Shown here: positions 1-5,500 of the stretch, piece after piece
How positions within the stretch are numbered: position 1 is the first letter of the stretch
Layout: each line of letters opens with the position of its first letter
Source of the DNA: Chitinophagaceae bacterium
GTDB lineage: Bacteria > Bacteroidota > Bacteroidia > Chitinophagales > Chitinophagaceae
DNA: 5,766 bases
Assembly: GCA_018061385.1 (NCBI GenBank)
Contig: JAGOUF010000179.1
Coordinates: forward strand, 1 to 5,766
Reading direction: 5' to 3'
Notes under the pieces: model-generated
The model's database searches: none
The model's input: the letters and a program-made list of their open reading frames with translations, nothing else
What the model was told of the DNA's origin: nothing
Translations under genes and position numbers: made by a program

Positions 1-1135
1 GGTTGCAATTATGCACTTGGTAGTTTATGTTGGCTTTATCATTATCAATATTGAAGTATTAGAAATTGTGTTAGATGGTTTGTTCAATCAGCATAGATTA
101 TTTGCAGGCCTTATTCCTGTTGGTTTGTACAGTTTTTTGATAAATGTGTTTGAAATTTTAGCAGTTGGTGTAACGCTGGCTTGTATTATTTTTTTAGTGA
201 GAAGAAATGTAATTAAACTTAAAAGATTTATCAGTAAAGATTTAAACGGATGGCCAAAAAGTGATGCAAACTATATTCTTATAACAGAAATTGTATTGAT
301 GAGTTTATTTCTAATCATGAATGCAACCGATACATTGTTACAAAAAAATGGAGCAGAACATTACACACATAATTTAACAGGTAATTTTATTTTCTCCTCT
401 CTGTTACATCCATTGTTTGAAGGATTAAGTACTAGCAATTTAATAGTTGTAGAAAGGGTTTGTTGGTGGTTGCATATTGCAGGCATATTTGCGTTTTTAA
501 ACTACTTACCATATAGCAAACATTTACATGTTATACTGGCTTTTCCAAATGCATATTTTGCAAGGTTAGAACCACAAGGCAAAATGAAAAATATGCCAGC
601 CATTCAAAATGAAGTATTGTATGCTATGCAACCAGAAATGGCACCAACCGATGCTGCACCTCCTGCAAGTTTCGGAGCCAAAGATGTATTTGATTTAACT
701 TGGAAAAATTTATTAGATGCATACAGTTGCACAGAGTGTGGACGTTGCACTGCTGCTTGTCCTGCAAATATCACAGGTAAAATACTTAGCCCTAGAAGTA
801 TTATGATGAAAACGAGAGATCGTTTAGAAGAAGTAGGTAAAAATATTACAACCAATAAAGAATTTAAAGACGATAGTAAAAGCTTGTTACACAACTATAT
901 TACTGTTGAAGAATTAAGGGCTTGTACCTCTTGTAATGCTTGTGTTGAAGCTTGCCCTGTAAGTATTTCTCCTTTAGATATTATTGTTGAATTGAGAAGA
1001 AATTTAATTATGGAAGAAAGCAATGCTCCACAAGAGTGGAACAGCACTTTCAGCAATATTGAAAACAATTTTGCACCATGGAAATTTAGTCCAGATGAAA
1101 GAGATAAATGGGCAGAAGAATTGGCTGAAGCTTAA
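1..1135 (+). CDS. Membrane-anchored 4Fe-4S dicluster oxidoreductase subunit (NarI/HdrC-like), 5' end missing
   Basis: Probable membrane electron-transfer subunit that passes electrons between FeS clusters and the quinone pool. The reading frame is open to the left edge (frame of base 2), and the Met codon at base 11 lies inside a membrane helix, so the true start is upstream; relatives I recall are roughly 430-450 residues. Counting from that Met, hydrophobic segments lie at about 2-22, 37-63, 86-110 and 145-166, with candidate haem-ligand histidines at 2, 155, 171 and 173 as in NarI-like domains. The soluble C-terminal part carries two ferredoxin-type motifs: C240-x2-C243-x2-C246-x3-C250-P and C305-x2-C308-x2-C311-x3-C315-P. 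The sequence after the helices (AFLNYLPYSKHLHVILAFPN) is typical of the Bacteroidota family. Its natural partner is the CCG protein at 2113-2895, here on the opposite strand. The joint role as an ETF:menaquinone oxidoreductase is inferred; no quinone site can be read directly. Confidence 0.9.
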   Translation, partial: VAIMHLVVYVGFIIINIEVLEIVLDGLFNQHRLFAGLIPVGLYSFLINVFEILAVGVTLACIIFLVRRNVIKLKRFISKDLNGWPKSDANYILITEIVLMSLFLIMNATDTLLQKNGAEHYTHNLTGNFIFSSLLHPLFEGLSTSNLIVVERVCWWLHIAGIFAFLNYLPYSKHLHVILAFPNAYFARLEPQGKMKNMPAIQNEVLYAMQPEMAPTDAAPPASFGAKDVFDLTWKNLLDAYSCTECGRCTAACPANITGKILSPRSIMMKTRDRLEEVGKNITTNKEFKDDSKSLLHNYITVEELRACTSCNACVEACPVSISPLDIIVELRRNLIMEESNAPQEWNSTFSNIENNFAPWKFSPDERDKWAEELAEA

Positions 1136-1147
1136 TTGTGGATTGAA

Positions 1148-1660
1148 TTAGCTATTGACTGTTTCTAGCCTTGACGCAAGCCAACTGTTTTTTGCAGGCA
1201 CAATCCATTGAGTTAATAAATCTTTCTTGGTAGCAACCAAATTATTAAAGTACAAAGTGTCTGACGTAATAAAATTATTTTCTAAAGCATAGCTTAATTG
1301 AGCCAATGGCAATATTTGTACTTTATCTTTAACAATAAATGCTAGGCTTTGTCTATCAAACATATTTATACTAAAAGTTTCTTCTATTTGTTTAATTACT
1401 CTAACAGATGAATCTGTACTACAACCACCCACAGTTACATTGGCTTCGTCGGCAATCATTACAATAAACTGACCAAAAAATAAGTTTGCATAACCTTTTA
1501 CTGCTGCACCATGGCTTTGCCATTTGGCAATAAATGTTGACAACATTGTTTCAATTTCAAATGCTTCTGCTATACTGAATAAACGACTACTTTGATAAAT
1601 CCAAACTTTTGAATTGTTTGTAAAGTCTTGAGGAATGTTATGTTGAAAGTTAATATCCAT
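1148..1660 (-). CDS. Conserved Bacteroidota protein of unknown function, often mislabelled 'ABC transporter ATPase'
   Basis: Soluble protein of 170 residues, function unknown. It belongs to a Bacteroidota family of about 160 residues that I recall being labelled 'ABC transporter ATPase'. The sequence has no Walker A (GxxGxGK[ST]), no ABC signature and no Walker B, so that name is not supported. Recognisable family blocks are VWIYQS (19-24), W47-x2-HG, GCSTDSSVR (79-87), FNNLV (138-142) and W152-x-VPA-x3-W160. The longer open frame to 1717 would overlap the upstream gene; I chose the ATG at 1658-1660 because the family begins with a short leader before the VWIYQS block and this start lies 10 bases after the upstream stop. 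It is the last gene of the minus-strand cluster headed by the CCG FeS protein. The GCS-S block with invariant-looking Cys80 could be a functional site, but this is a guess. Confidence 0.85.
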   Translation of the reverse strand: MDINFQHNIPQDFTNNSKVWIYQSSRLFSIAEAFEIETMLSTFIAKWQSHGAAVKGYANLFFGQFIVMIADEANVTVGGCSTDSSVRVIKQIEETFSINMFDRQSLAFIVKDKVQILPLAQLSYALENNFITSDTLYFNNLVATKKDLLTQWIVPAKNSWLASRLETVNS

Positions 1661-1670
1661 AATTTTTAAT

Positions 1671-1880
1671 TTATGTTGTTTTGTCATCGTTGTTATAAGT
1701 GGCATAAAAATATGCACCTACAATGGCTGCCAATATTTTAAATACTAAATTTTTTAATGCAAAGGTTTCTGAAAAATCCAATGTTTTAAACAAAGCATCG
1801 TAGGCAACATCAACCAACAACAATACAGGCAATAAAACTAAAATTGCAAGTATAAATTTTTTAATCTTAAAATTTTTCAC
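1671..1880 (-). CDS. Small two-helix membrane protein, paralogue of its upstream neighbour
   Basis: Unrecognised protein of 69 residues. The start codon is GTG (1878-1880): there is no ATG in the frame, and the GTG lies 11 bases after the stop of the upstream gene. A basic N-terminus (KNFKIKK) precedes a hydrophobic helix at about 9-27, a short polar link with D-F at 35-36, and a second helix at about 42-62; the tail NNDDKTT is polar. By the positive-inside rule both ends should face the cytoplasm. It aligns with the 73-residue protein at 1892-2113 over most of its length with one gap: shared K-F, then D sixteen positions after the K, F-K, D-F, L and F-K in the same order. The pair therefore looks like a tandem duplication. 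It is transcribed between the CCG FeS protein and the 170-residue unknown, so a helper or accessory subunit of the membrane oxidoreductase is possible, unproven. Confidence 0.72.
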   Translation of the reverse strand: MKNFKIKKFILAILVLLPVLLLVDVAYDALFKTLDFSETFALKNLVFKILAAIVGAYFYATYNNDDKTT

Positions 1881-1891
1881 AGAAGAATAGT

Positions 1892-2113
1892 TTAATTTTT
1901 TTCTTTTTGTTGGGAGTTTATTAATGCCATAAAAAATCCAAAAAAACTAGTTTTAAATAGTACTCCTAATAAATATTTGTATAAAACAAAATCTACTTCT
2001 TTAAACTTGCCCAAAACCCAATCAAACAAAAAAGAAATTGTTCCAAATACAATAGCATACGCAAAAAACTTAGTCCAAGTAAAATGCTTAAATATTTTTT
2101 TCATACTAGTCAT
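1892..2113 (-). CDS. Small two-helix membrane protein, translationally coupled to the CCG FeS gene
   Basis: Unrecognised protein of 73 residues (or 70 if Met4, at 2102-2104, is the start). The first ATG overlaps the stop of the CCG FeS gene as TAATG, sharing one base, which is the classic layout for translational coupling and argues that this is a real gene. Lys/His-rich N-terminus, a hydrophobic helix at about 15-35 (KFFAYAIVFGTISFLFDW), a link with K38 and D41-F42, a second helix at about 44-66 and a polar tail (NSQQKEKN). Both ends are predicted to be cytoplasmic. It shares the spacing of K-F, D, F-K, D-F, L and F-K with the next gene at 1671-1880, supporting duplication of one ancestral small membrane protein. 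No family name recognised. Confidence 0.75.
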   Translation of the reverse strand: MTSMKKIFKHFTWTKFFAYAIVFGTISFLFDWVLGKFKEVDFVLYKYLLGVLFKTSFFGFFMALINSQQKEKN

Positions 2114-2895
2114 TATTCAACCATTGAAAGAGCAATCATTTCAGCTATATCCAATACTTGCACATCACTTTCTTTTTCTTTTGTTTTTACTCCATCCGTC
2201 ATCATAGTATTGCAAAAAGGGCAAGCAGCTGCAATAAATGAAGCTCCTGTGGCTAGGGCTTCTTCGGTACGTTCAATATTAATTCTTTTATTTCCAGGCT
2301 CATCTTCTTTAAACATTTGTGCACCACCAGCACCACAGCATAAACCATTGCTTTTGCAACGCTTCATTTCAACCAATTCGGCATCTAAGGCTTCTAAAAC
2401 TTTTCTAGGTGCTTCATAAATATTGTTGGCTCTGCCTAAGTAGCAACTATCGTGGTACGATATTTTTTTGCCTTTAAATTCTCCACCTTCTTTTAATTTT
2501 ACTTTGCCTTCATCAATTAATTGTTGCAATAAAGTGGTATGATGAATGACTTCATAATTTCCTCCCAATTCTGGGTATTCATTTTTTAGGATATTAAAGC
2601 AATGTGGGCAAGTAGTAACAATTTTTTTAATACCATAACCATTTAATACTTGAATATTTTGGTAAGCCATCATTTGAAATAAAAATTCATTTCCTGCTCG
2701 TCTTGCTGGGTCTCCAGTACAAGCTTCTTCTTTACCCAATATGGCAAATTTCAATCCTACTTTTTGTAAAATAGTAGCAAATGCTTTCGTTATTTTTTGT
2801 GCACGTTGATCAAAGCTTCCTGCACAACCTACCCAAAATAATACATCTGGCGATTCTCCATTTGCCATCATTTCGGCCATTGAAGGTACTTTCAT
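2113..2895 (-). CDS. CCG-domain FeS oxidoreductase subunit (HdrB / EMO catalytic-half-like)
   Basis: Cytoplasmic FeS protein of 260 residues, essentially full length for the family, with two cysteine-rich CCG domains (the old DUF224). Domain 1 uses C24 (WVGC), C59 in the variant C-T-G-D-P-A-R-R, and C96-x2-C99. Domain 2 has C151 (YHDSC), C186-C187-G, and C225-x2-C228, plus an extra C180. The CTGDPARR-GNE-LFQM form of domain 1 is the usual one in HdrD-like membrane oxidoreductases, including EMO, and differs from the CCG in GlpC/LutA. Such domains bind [4Fe-4S] clusters that take or give electrons to a partner. The expected partner is the dicluster membrane protein at 1-1135, which lacks this domain. 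ATG at 2893-2895; the preceding bases are A/T-rich without a Shine-Dalgarno sequence. It heads a tight minus-strand cluster (1-base overlap, then 11 and 10 base gaps). Substrate assignment (EtfAB) is inferred from the nearby etfBA operon. Confidence 0.92.
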   Translation of the reverse strand: MKVPSMAEMMANGESPDVLFWVGCAGSFDQRAQKITKAFATILQKVGLKFAILGKEEACTGDPARRAGNEFLFQMMAYQNIQVLNGYGIKKIVTTCPHCFNILKNEYPELGGNYEVIHHTTLLQQLIDEGKVKLKEGGEFKGKKISYHDSCYLGRANNIYEAPRKVLEALDAELVEMKRCKSNGLCCGAGGAQMFKEDEPGNKRINIERTEEALATGASFIAAACPFCNTMMTDGVKTKEKESDVQVLDIAEMIALSMVE

Positions 2896-2989
2896 ACTTT
2901 AAAAATTATGCAACGAAATTAAGGTAAATTGAGTAAGGGAAAATGCTTTGTGTAACTGTGTATTCAACATTGTTTTTTAATACAATAAA

Positions 2990-3418
2990 TTAGAACAGTT
3001 TCATTCCATAATGACCAATTGTTGTAAAAATTATACAACGAGAAAGCACACCTAAGCAACACCACATGGCCAACTTGTGCATGTTTACATTAAAGCCAAC
3101 ACCAACAGCAATACTTACTGGTGCACCAACAGTAAATGTGCCTAAAATGCCTAAGCCAACTATACCATATTTATCCCAAAGCTTGTGTGCTAAATTGGGT
3201 TTCTTTTCTTTAACAATGGCTTTAGGTTTTCTAAACTTTGCTACTATTTTTTCAATTTTTTCTCCCAAAAATGCAGCAACAAAAACACCTACAATTCCAC
3301 CAACTAAGCTTGCTGCAAATATTACCCAAGGAGATAACCCAAATGCAAAACCTGCTGGTATAGCAGCATAAATTTCGAATGTTGCTAAGCCTGCAACTGT
3401 AAGTATTTTATACATCAT
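2990..3418 (-). CDS. Small four-helix membrane protein, Sm_multidrug_ex-like (PF06695-like)
   Basis: Integral membrane protein of 142 residues. Hydrophobic segments lie at about 4-27, 31-51, 85-107 and 114-136, with a basic cytoplasmic loop (about 53-83, rich in K/R) in the middle, so two helical hairpins. The first hairpin contains E15-x3-A-I-P-x-G-x-A-x-G-L (15-28), the pattern I associate with the 'small multidrug export' family; the second has a T-x-G-A-P motif (96-100) in the corresponding position to that family's second Pro/Gly turn. The family's transport role is poorly established, so the drug-export name should not be taken as function. Two ATG codons lie in tandem (3416-3418 and 3413-3415); the first is used here. 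It lies downstream of the etfA terminator and 94 bases upstream of the CCG gene, so it may have its own promoter. A distant DedA/SNARE-associated-type protein is the main alternative. Confidence 0.8.
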   Translation of the reverse strand: MMYKILTVAGLATFEIYAAIPAGFAFGLSPWVIFAASLVGGIVGVFVAAFLGEKIEKIVAKFRKPKAIVKEKKPNLAHKLWDKYGIVGLGILGTFTVGAPVSIAVGVGFNVNMHKLAMWCCLGVLSRCIIFTTIGHYGMKLF

Positions 3419-3456
3419 AATTGTATTCTTTGTTGCAATGATATGCTATAGCCAAT

Positions 3457-3492
3457 AAAAAATCTCTTTAGGTTTAGCTAAAGAGATTTTTT
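3457..3492 (-). terminator. Rho-independent terminator of etfBA (symmetrical)
   Basis: A perfect 15-bp inverted repeat: arm 3457-3471 (AAAAAATCTCTTTAG), 6-base loop, and arm 3478-3492 (CTAAAGAGATTTTTT). On the minus strand it lies 27 bases beyond the etfA stop codon and ends in a T run, as expected for an intrinsic terminator. The A tract on one side and T tract on the other make it functional in principle in both directions, but no plus-strand gene points into it. It separates etfBA from the membrane protein gene at 2990-3418. Confidence 0.88.
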
Positions 3493-3519
3493 TAACGTAT
3501 TGATGAAATGAATTATATA

Positions 3520-4485
3520 TTATGCAGATGCTTTCATTTTTTTTATGGCTTCTGTAAACTTTGGTAATACCTCAAAAGCATCGCCCACAATTCCATAATC
3601 CGCAGCTTTAAAAAACGGAGCTTCTGGGTCTTTATTAATTACAACAATTACTTTACTTCTGTTTACACCAGCTAAATGTTGTATTGCACCACTAATGCCT
3701 ACAGCAATGTATAAGTTGGGTGCAATTTGTACACCAGTTTGTCCAACATGTTCATGGTGAGGTCTCCAATGTGCATCACCTACTGGTCTGCTACAAGCAG
3801 TTGCTGCTCCCAATTCTTTTGCTAAGTCTAAAATAATTCCCCAATTTTCTGGTCCTTTTAAACCTCTACCACCACTTACAACAATGTCAGCTTCAGTTAA
3901 AGGTACTTCGCCACTTACTTTATTTACTGCAGCTACTTTTACTTTGGCGGCATCTACAGCAATATTTAATGCTACAACTTCAGCTGTACCATCGGTTGCA
4001 ACAGTTTTATAACTATTCGGATTTAATGAAATAACTTTAATAGATGACGCAATACCAATGTTGGCAAATGCTTTACCACTAAATACAGTTTTTTTAACTG
4101 TAAAACCATTGCTAATATCTGGTAAAGCACAAGCACCAGCAACTAAGCCAGCTTTTAAACGAGCTGCAACTCTTGCTGCAACTGCTTTACCTGTTTGGTT
4201 GTGAGAAAAAATAATTACACTGGCATTGGTTGCTGTAGCAGCTTCTGCAATAACCTTTGCAAATACTTGAGCATCTACATGGTTTAAGCTTTCGTTAGCA
4301 ATTTGATGTACTTTGGTAACACCATATTTACCCAAAGTGGCCAAATCGTAACCAACTGTTCCCAATACCAATGCTTCGGCAGTTGTATTCAATTGTTTGG
4401 CAACATCGGCACCATATGTTAAGGCTTCGAAAGATGATTTTTTTATATGATTATCGGCTTGATCTACAAATATTAATACTGACAT
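3520..4485 (-). CDS. etfA: Electron transfer flavoprotein, alpha subunit
   Basis: FAD-carrying subunit of ETF, the soluble shuttle that takes electrons from acyl-CoA dehydrogenases and other flavin dehydrogenases to a membrane quinone oxidoreductase. It has 321 residues, the normal length. The N-terminal domain (about 1-190) is the ETF alpha/beta fold; the C-terminal FAD domain (about 197-318) has VSGGRG (203-208), S232-R233, VGQTG (247-251), GISGAIQH (263-270) and NKDPEAP (284-290). R233, T250 and H270 keep the spacing of the flavin-contacting Arg249, Thr266 and His286 of human ETF alpha, so FAD binding looks intact. The segment DAHWRPHHEH between SR and VGQTG is His-rich and is the form I recall from Bacteroidota ETFs. 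ATG at 4483-4485; it follows etfB by 86 bases with no promoter match between, so the two are probably co-transcribed. A strong hairpin terminator follows. Confidence 0.97.
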   Translation of the reverse strand: MSVLIFVDQADNHIKKSSFEALTYGADVAKQLNTTAEALVLGTVGYDLATLGKYGVTKVHQIANESLNHVDAQVFAKVIAEAATATNASVIIFSHNQTGKAVAARVAARLKAGLVAGACALPDISNGFTVKKTVFSGKAFANIGIASSIKVISLNPNSYKTVATDGTAEVVALNIAVDAAKVKVAAVNKVSGEVPLTEADIVVSGGRGLKGPENWGIILDLAKELGAATACSRPVGDAHWRPHHEHVGQTGVQIAPNLYIAVGISGAIQHLAGVNRSKVIVVINKDPEAPFFKAADYGIVGDAFEVLPKFTEAIKKMKASA

Positions 4486-4571
4486 TTGAATGAATTTGTT
4501 TGTTGAATTTTTAATGTTGAATTCATGTATCCACTATTCTTTTTTAAAATAGTATTACATCAATACTCTAC
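4486..4571 (-). other. etfB-etfA intercistronic spacer with short repeats
   Basis: 86 bases between the two ETF genes, long for a two-gene operon. It contains a direct repeat TGTTGAATT (4501-4509 and 4515-4523, 14-base period) and two short inverted repeats that share bases 4551-4553: ACTATT/AATAGT (4533-4538 with 4548-4553) and AGTATT/AATACT (4551-4556 with 4562-4567). The hairpins are A/T-rich and only 6 bp, so their significance is uncertain. No CAAAnnTA (promoter on this strand) is present. Confidence 0.4.
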
Positions 4572-5315
4572 TTAAATGGCTTTTGCTTCCTCGTGTAATA
4601 AGCGTACCAATTCTTCTACATTGTCTGCATCTACCAATTTAACACCAGCTTTTGCAGGTGGTAATTCATAGGTTACAATAGAGGTTAATGTATCTGCAGC
4701 AGTTGCTTCAACTACTTTTAAAGGTTTAGTACGTGCAGCCATAATGCCTCTCATGTTTGGAATACGTTGTTCTGCTACTCCTTTTTGGCAACTAACTACA
4801 ACAGGTAATGCAACTTCATTTACTTCTTCTCCACCTTCAATTTCTCTATTAATTGTTGCAGTTGTACCATTTAATTCAAACTTGGTTGCTAAAGAAATGT
4901 ATGGAGCATCAATTAATTCTGCCACCATTCCACCAATAGAAGAACCATTGTAGTCTAACGTTTCTTTACCAGTAAAAACAATATCGTAAGCACCCTGTTT
5001 AGCAATTTCTGCAATTTGTGCAGCAATATAATAACTATCGTTGCTTTCTGCATTTACTCTAATGGCTTCATCGCCGCCCAATGCCAATGCTTTTCTAATT
5101 ACAGGTTCTGCACTTGCGTCGCCCACTGTAATTAAATGAATGGTAGTGCTTGCATCTTTTTCTTTTAATTCAATGGCTTTAACCAAAGAGTACCATTCGT
5201 CATAAGGATTGATAATCCATTGTACACCTGCATCATCAAATTTTGTATTGCCATTTGTAAAGGCAATTTTAGAAGTAGTGTCTGGTGTTTTACTTACACA
5301 AACTAAAATTTTCAT
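4572..5315 (-). CDS. etfB: Electron transfer flavoprotein, beta subunit
   Basis: Partner of EtfA; 247 residues, normal length. Family landmarks: V-S-K-T-P-D-T (7-13), I-N-P-Y-D-E (35-40), G-D-E-A-I-R-V (81-87), G-K-E-T-L-D-Y-N-G-S-S-I-G-G-M (116-130) and the C-terminal signature PNMRGIMAARTKPLKVV (186-202), which includes the loop that docks onto dehydrogenase partners in characterised ETFs. The C-terminal arm (LPPAKAGVKLVDADNVEELV) is the usual one that wraps around EtfA. The nucleotide pocket motif is not canonical: the D-D-x-x-N-Q-T-G of AMP-binding ETF beta reads Y-N-G-S-S-I-G here. First gene of the etfBA operon, ATG at 5313-5315, with a leader of about 50 bases from the predicted promoter. 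Confidence 0.97.
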   Translation of the reverse strand: MKILVCVSKTPDTTSKIAFTNGNTKFDDAGVQWIINPYDEWYSLVKAIELKEKDASTTIHLITVGDASAEPVIRKALALGGDEAIRVNAESNDSYYIAAQIAEIAKQGAYDIVFTGKETLDYNGSSIGGMVAELIDAPYISLATKFELNGTTATINREIEGGEEVNEVALPVVVSCQKGVAEQRIPNMRGIMAARTKPLKVVEATAADTLTSIVTYELPPAKAGVKLVDADNVEELVRLLHEEAKAI

Positions 5316-5500
5316 ATTGTAATCTGTTAATTAAAAAGTATAAAATAATAAATAGTTGCATAAACAACTAATACAAAGATAAGGTTGTTTTATTTTCGGC
5401 AAAGTTTATTGAAAAAAATATTGCAATTGTATGTAGAACATGAAATAATTGCAGATTTAATAGAATAGTGGGTAGTTTGCACGTTATTAGAATATATTTT
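5316..5500. promoter_or_regulatory. Divergent intergenic region etfB / DUF952 gene
   Basis: 185 bases of strongly A/T-rich sequence between two divergent genes. It holds the etfBA promoter (5374-5403, minus). For the plus-strand gene there is only an imperfect candidate: TTG at 5449-5451 and TAGTTTG at 5473-5479, one base short of TAnnTTTG, which would give a very short leader. No further hairpin, operator palindrome or small gene was seen here. Confidence 0.5.
5374..5403 (-). promoter_or_regulatory. Bacteroidota-type promoter of etfBA
   Basis: Read on the minus strand, TTTG (5403-5400), an 18-base spacer, then TATCTTTG (5381-5374). This fits the Bacteroidota primary-sigma consensus (-33 TTTG, -7 TAnnTTTG) at all fixed positions. 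The predicted start of transcription is near 5367, giving an A/T-rich leader of about 52 bases before the etfB ATG. It is the only exact TAnnTTTG match I found in the intergenic regions of the window. Confidence 0.75.

Noticed and set aside
604..894. Minus-strand open frame of 96 codons inside the dicluster gene
   Set aside because: It lies fully inside a gene with clear FeS motifs on the other strand and shows no family features of its own.
1129..1153. Possible shared terminator for the convergent genes (AGCTTAATT / AATTAGCT)
   Set aside because: Short, A/T-rich stem with a bulge, overlapping both stop codons and with no T run; too weak to call.
1661..1717. N-terminal extension of the 170-residue protein to the ATG at 1717 (or 1687)
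   Set aside because: It would overlap the upstream small membrane protein gene, and the added residues do not belong to the family; the ATG at 1660 fits both spacing and family length.
1977..2419. Two plus-strand open frames opposite the small membrane protein and CCG genes
   Set aside because: They are low-complexity shadows of minus-strand coding sequence; the minus-strand frames have the CCG motifs and operon spacing.
2896..2989. Promoter for the CCG gene cluster
   Set aside because: The best -7 candidate (minus, 2921-2914, TAATTTCG) has a mismatch at a fixed position and no TTTG at the right distance; a promoter is likely present but cannot be placed.
3066..3371. Plus-strand open frame of 101 codons opposite the four-helix membrane protein
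   Set aside because: Complement of a coherent membrane protein; no start context or family match.
4744..4953. Plus-strand open frame opposite etfB
   Set aside because: Shadow of a certain etfB gene.
5449..5479. Promoter for the DUF952 gene (TTG-N21-TAGTTTG)
   Set aside because: The -7 element is one base short of TAnnTTTG; kept only as a remark in the intergenic entry.
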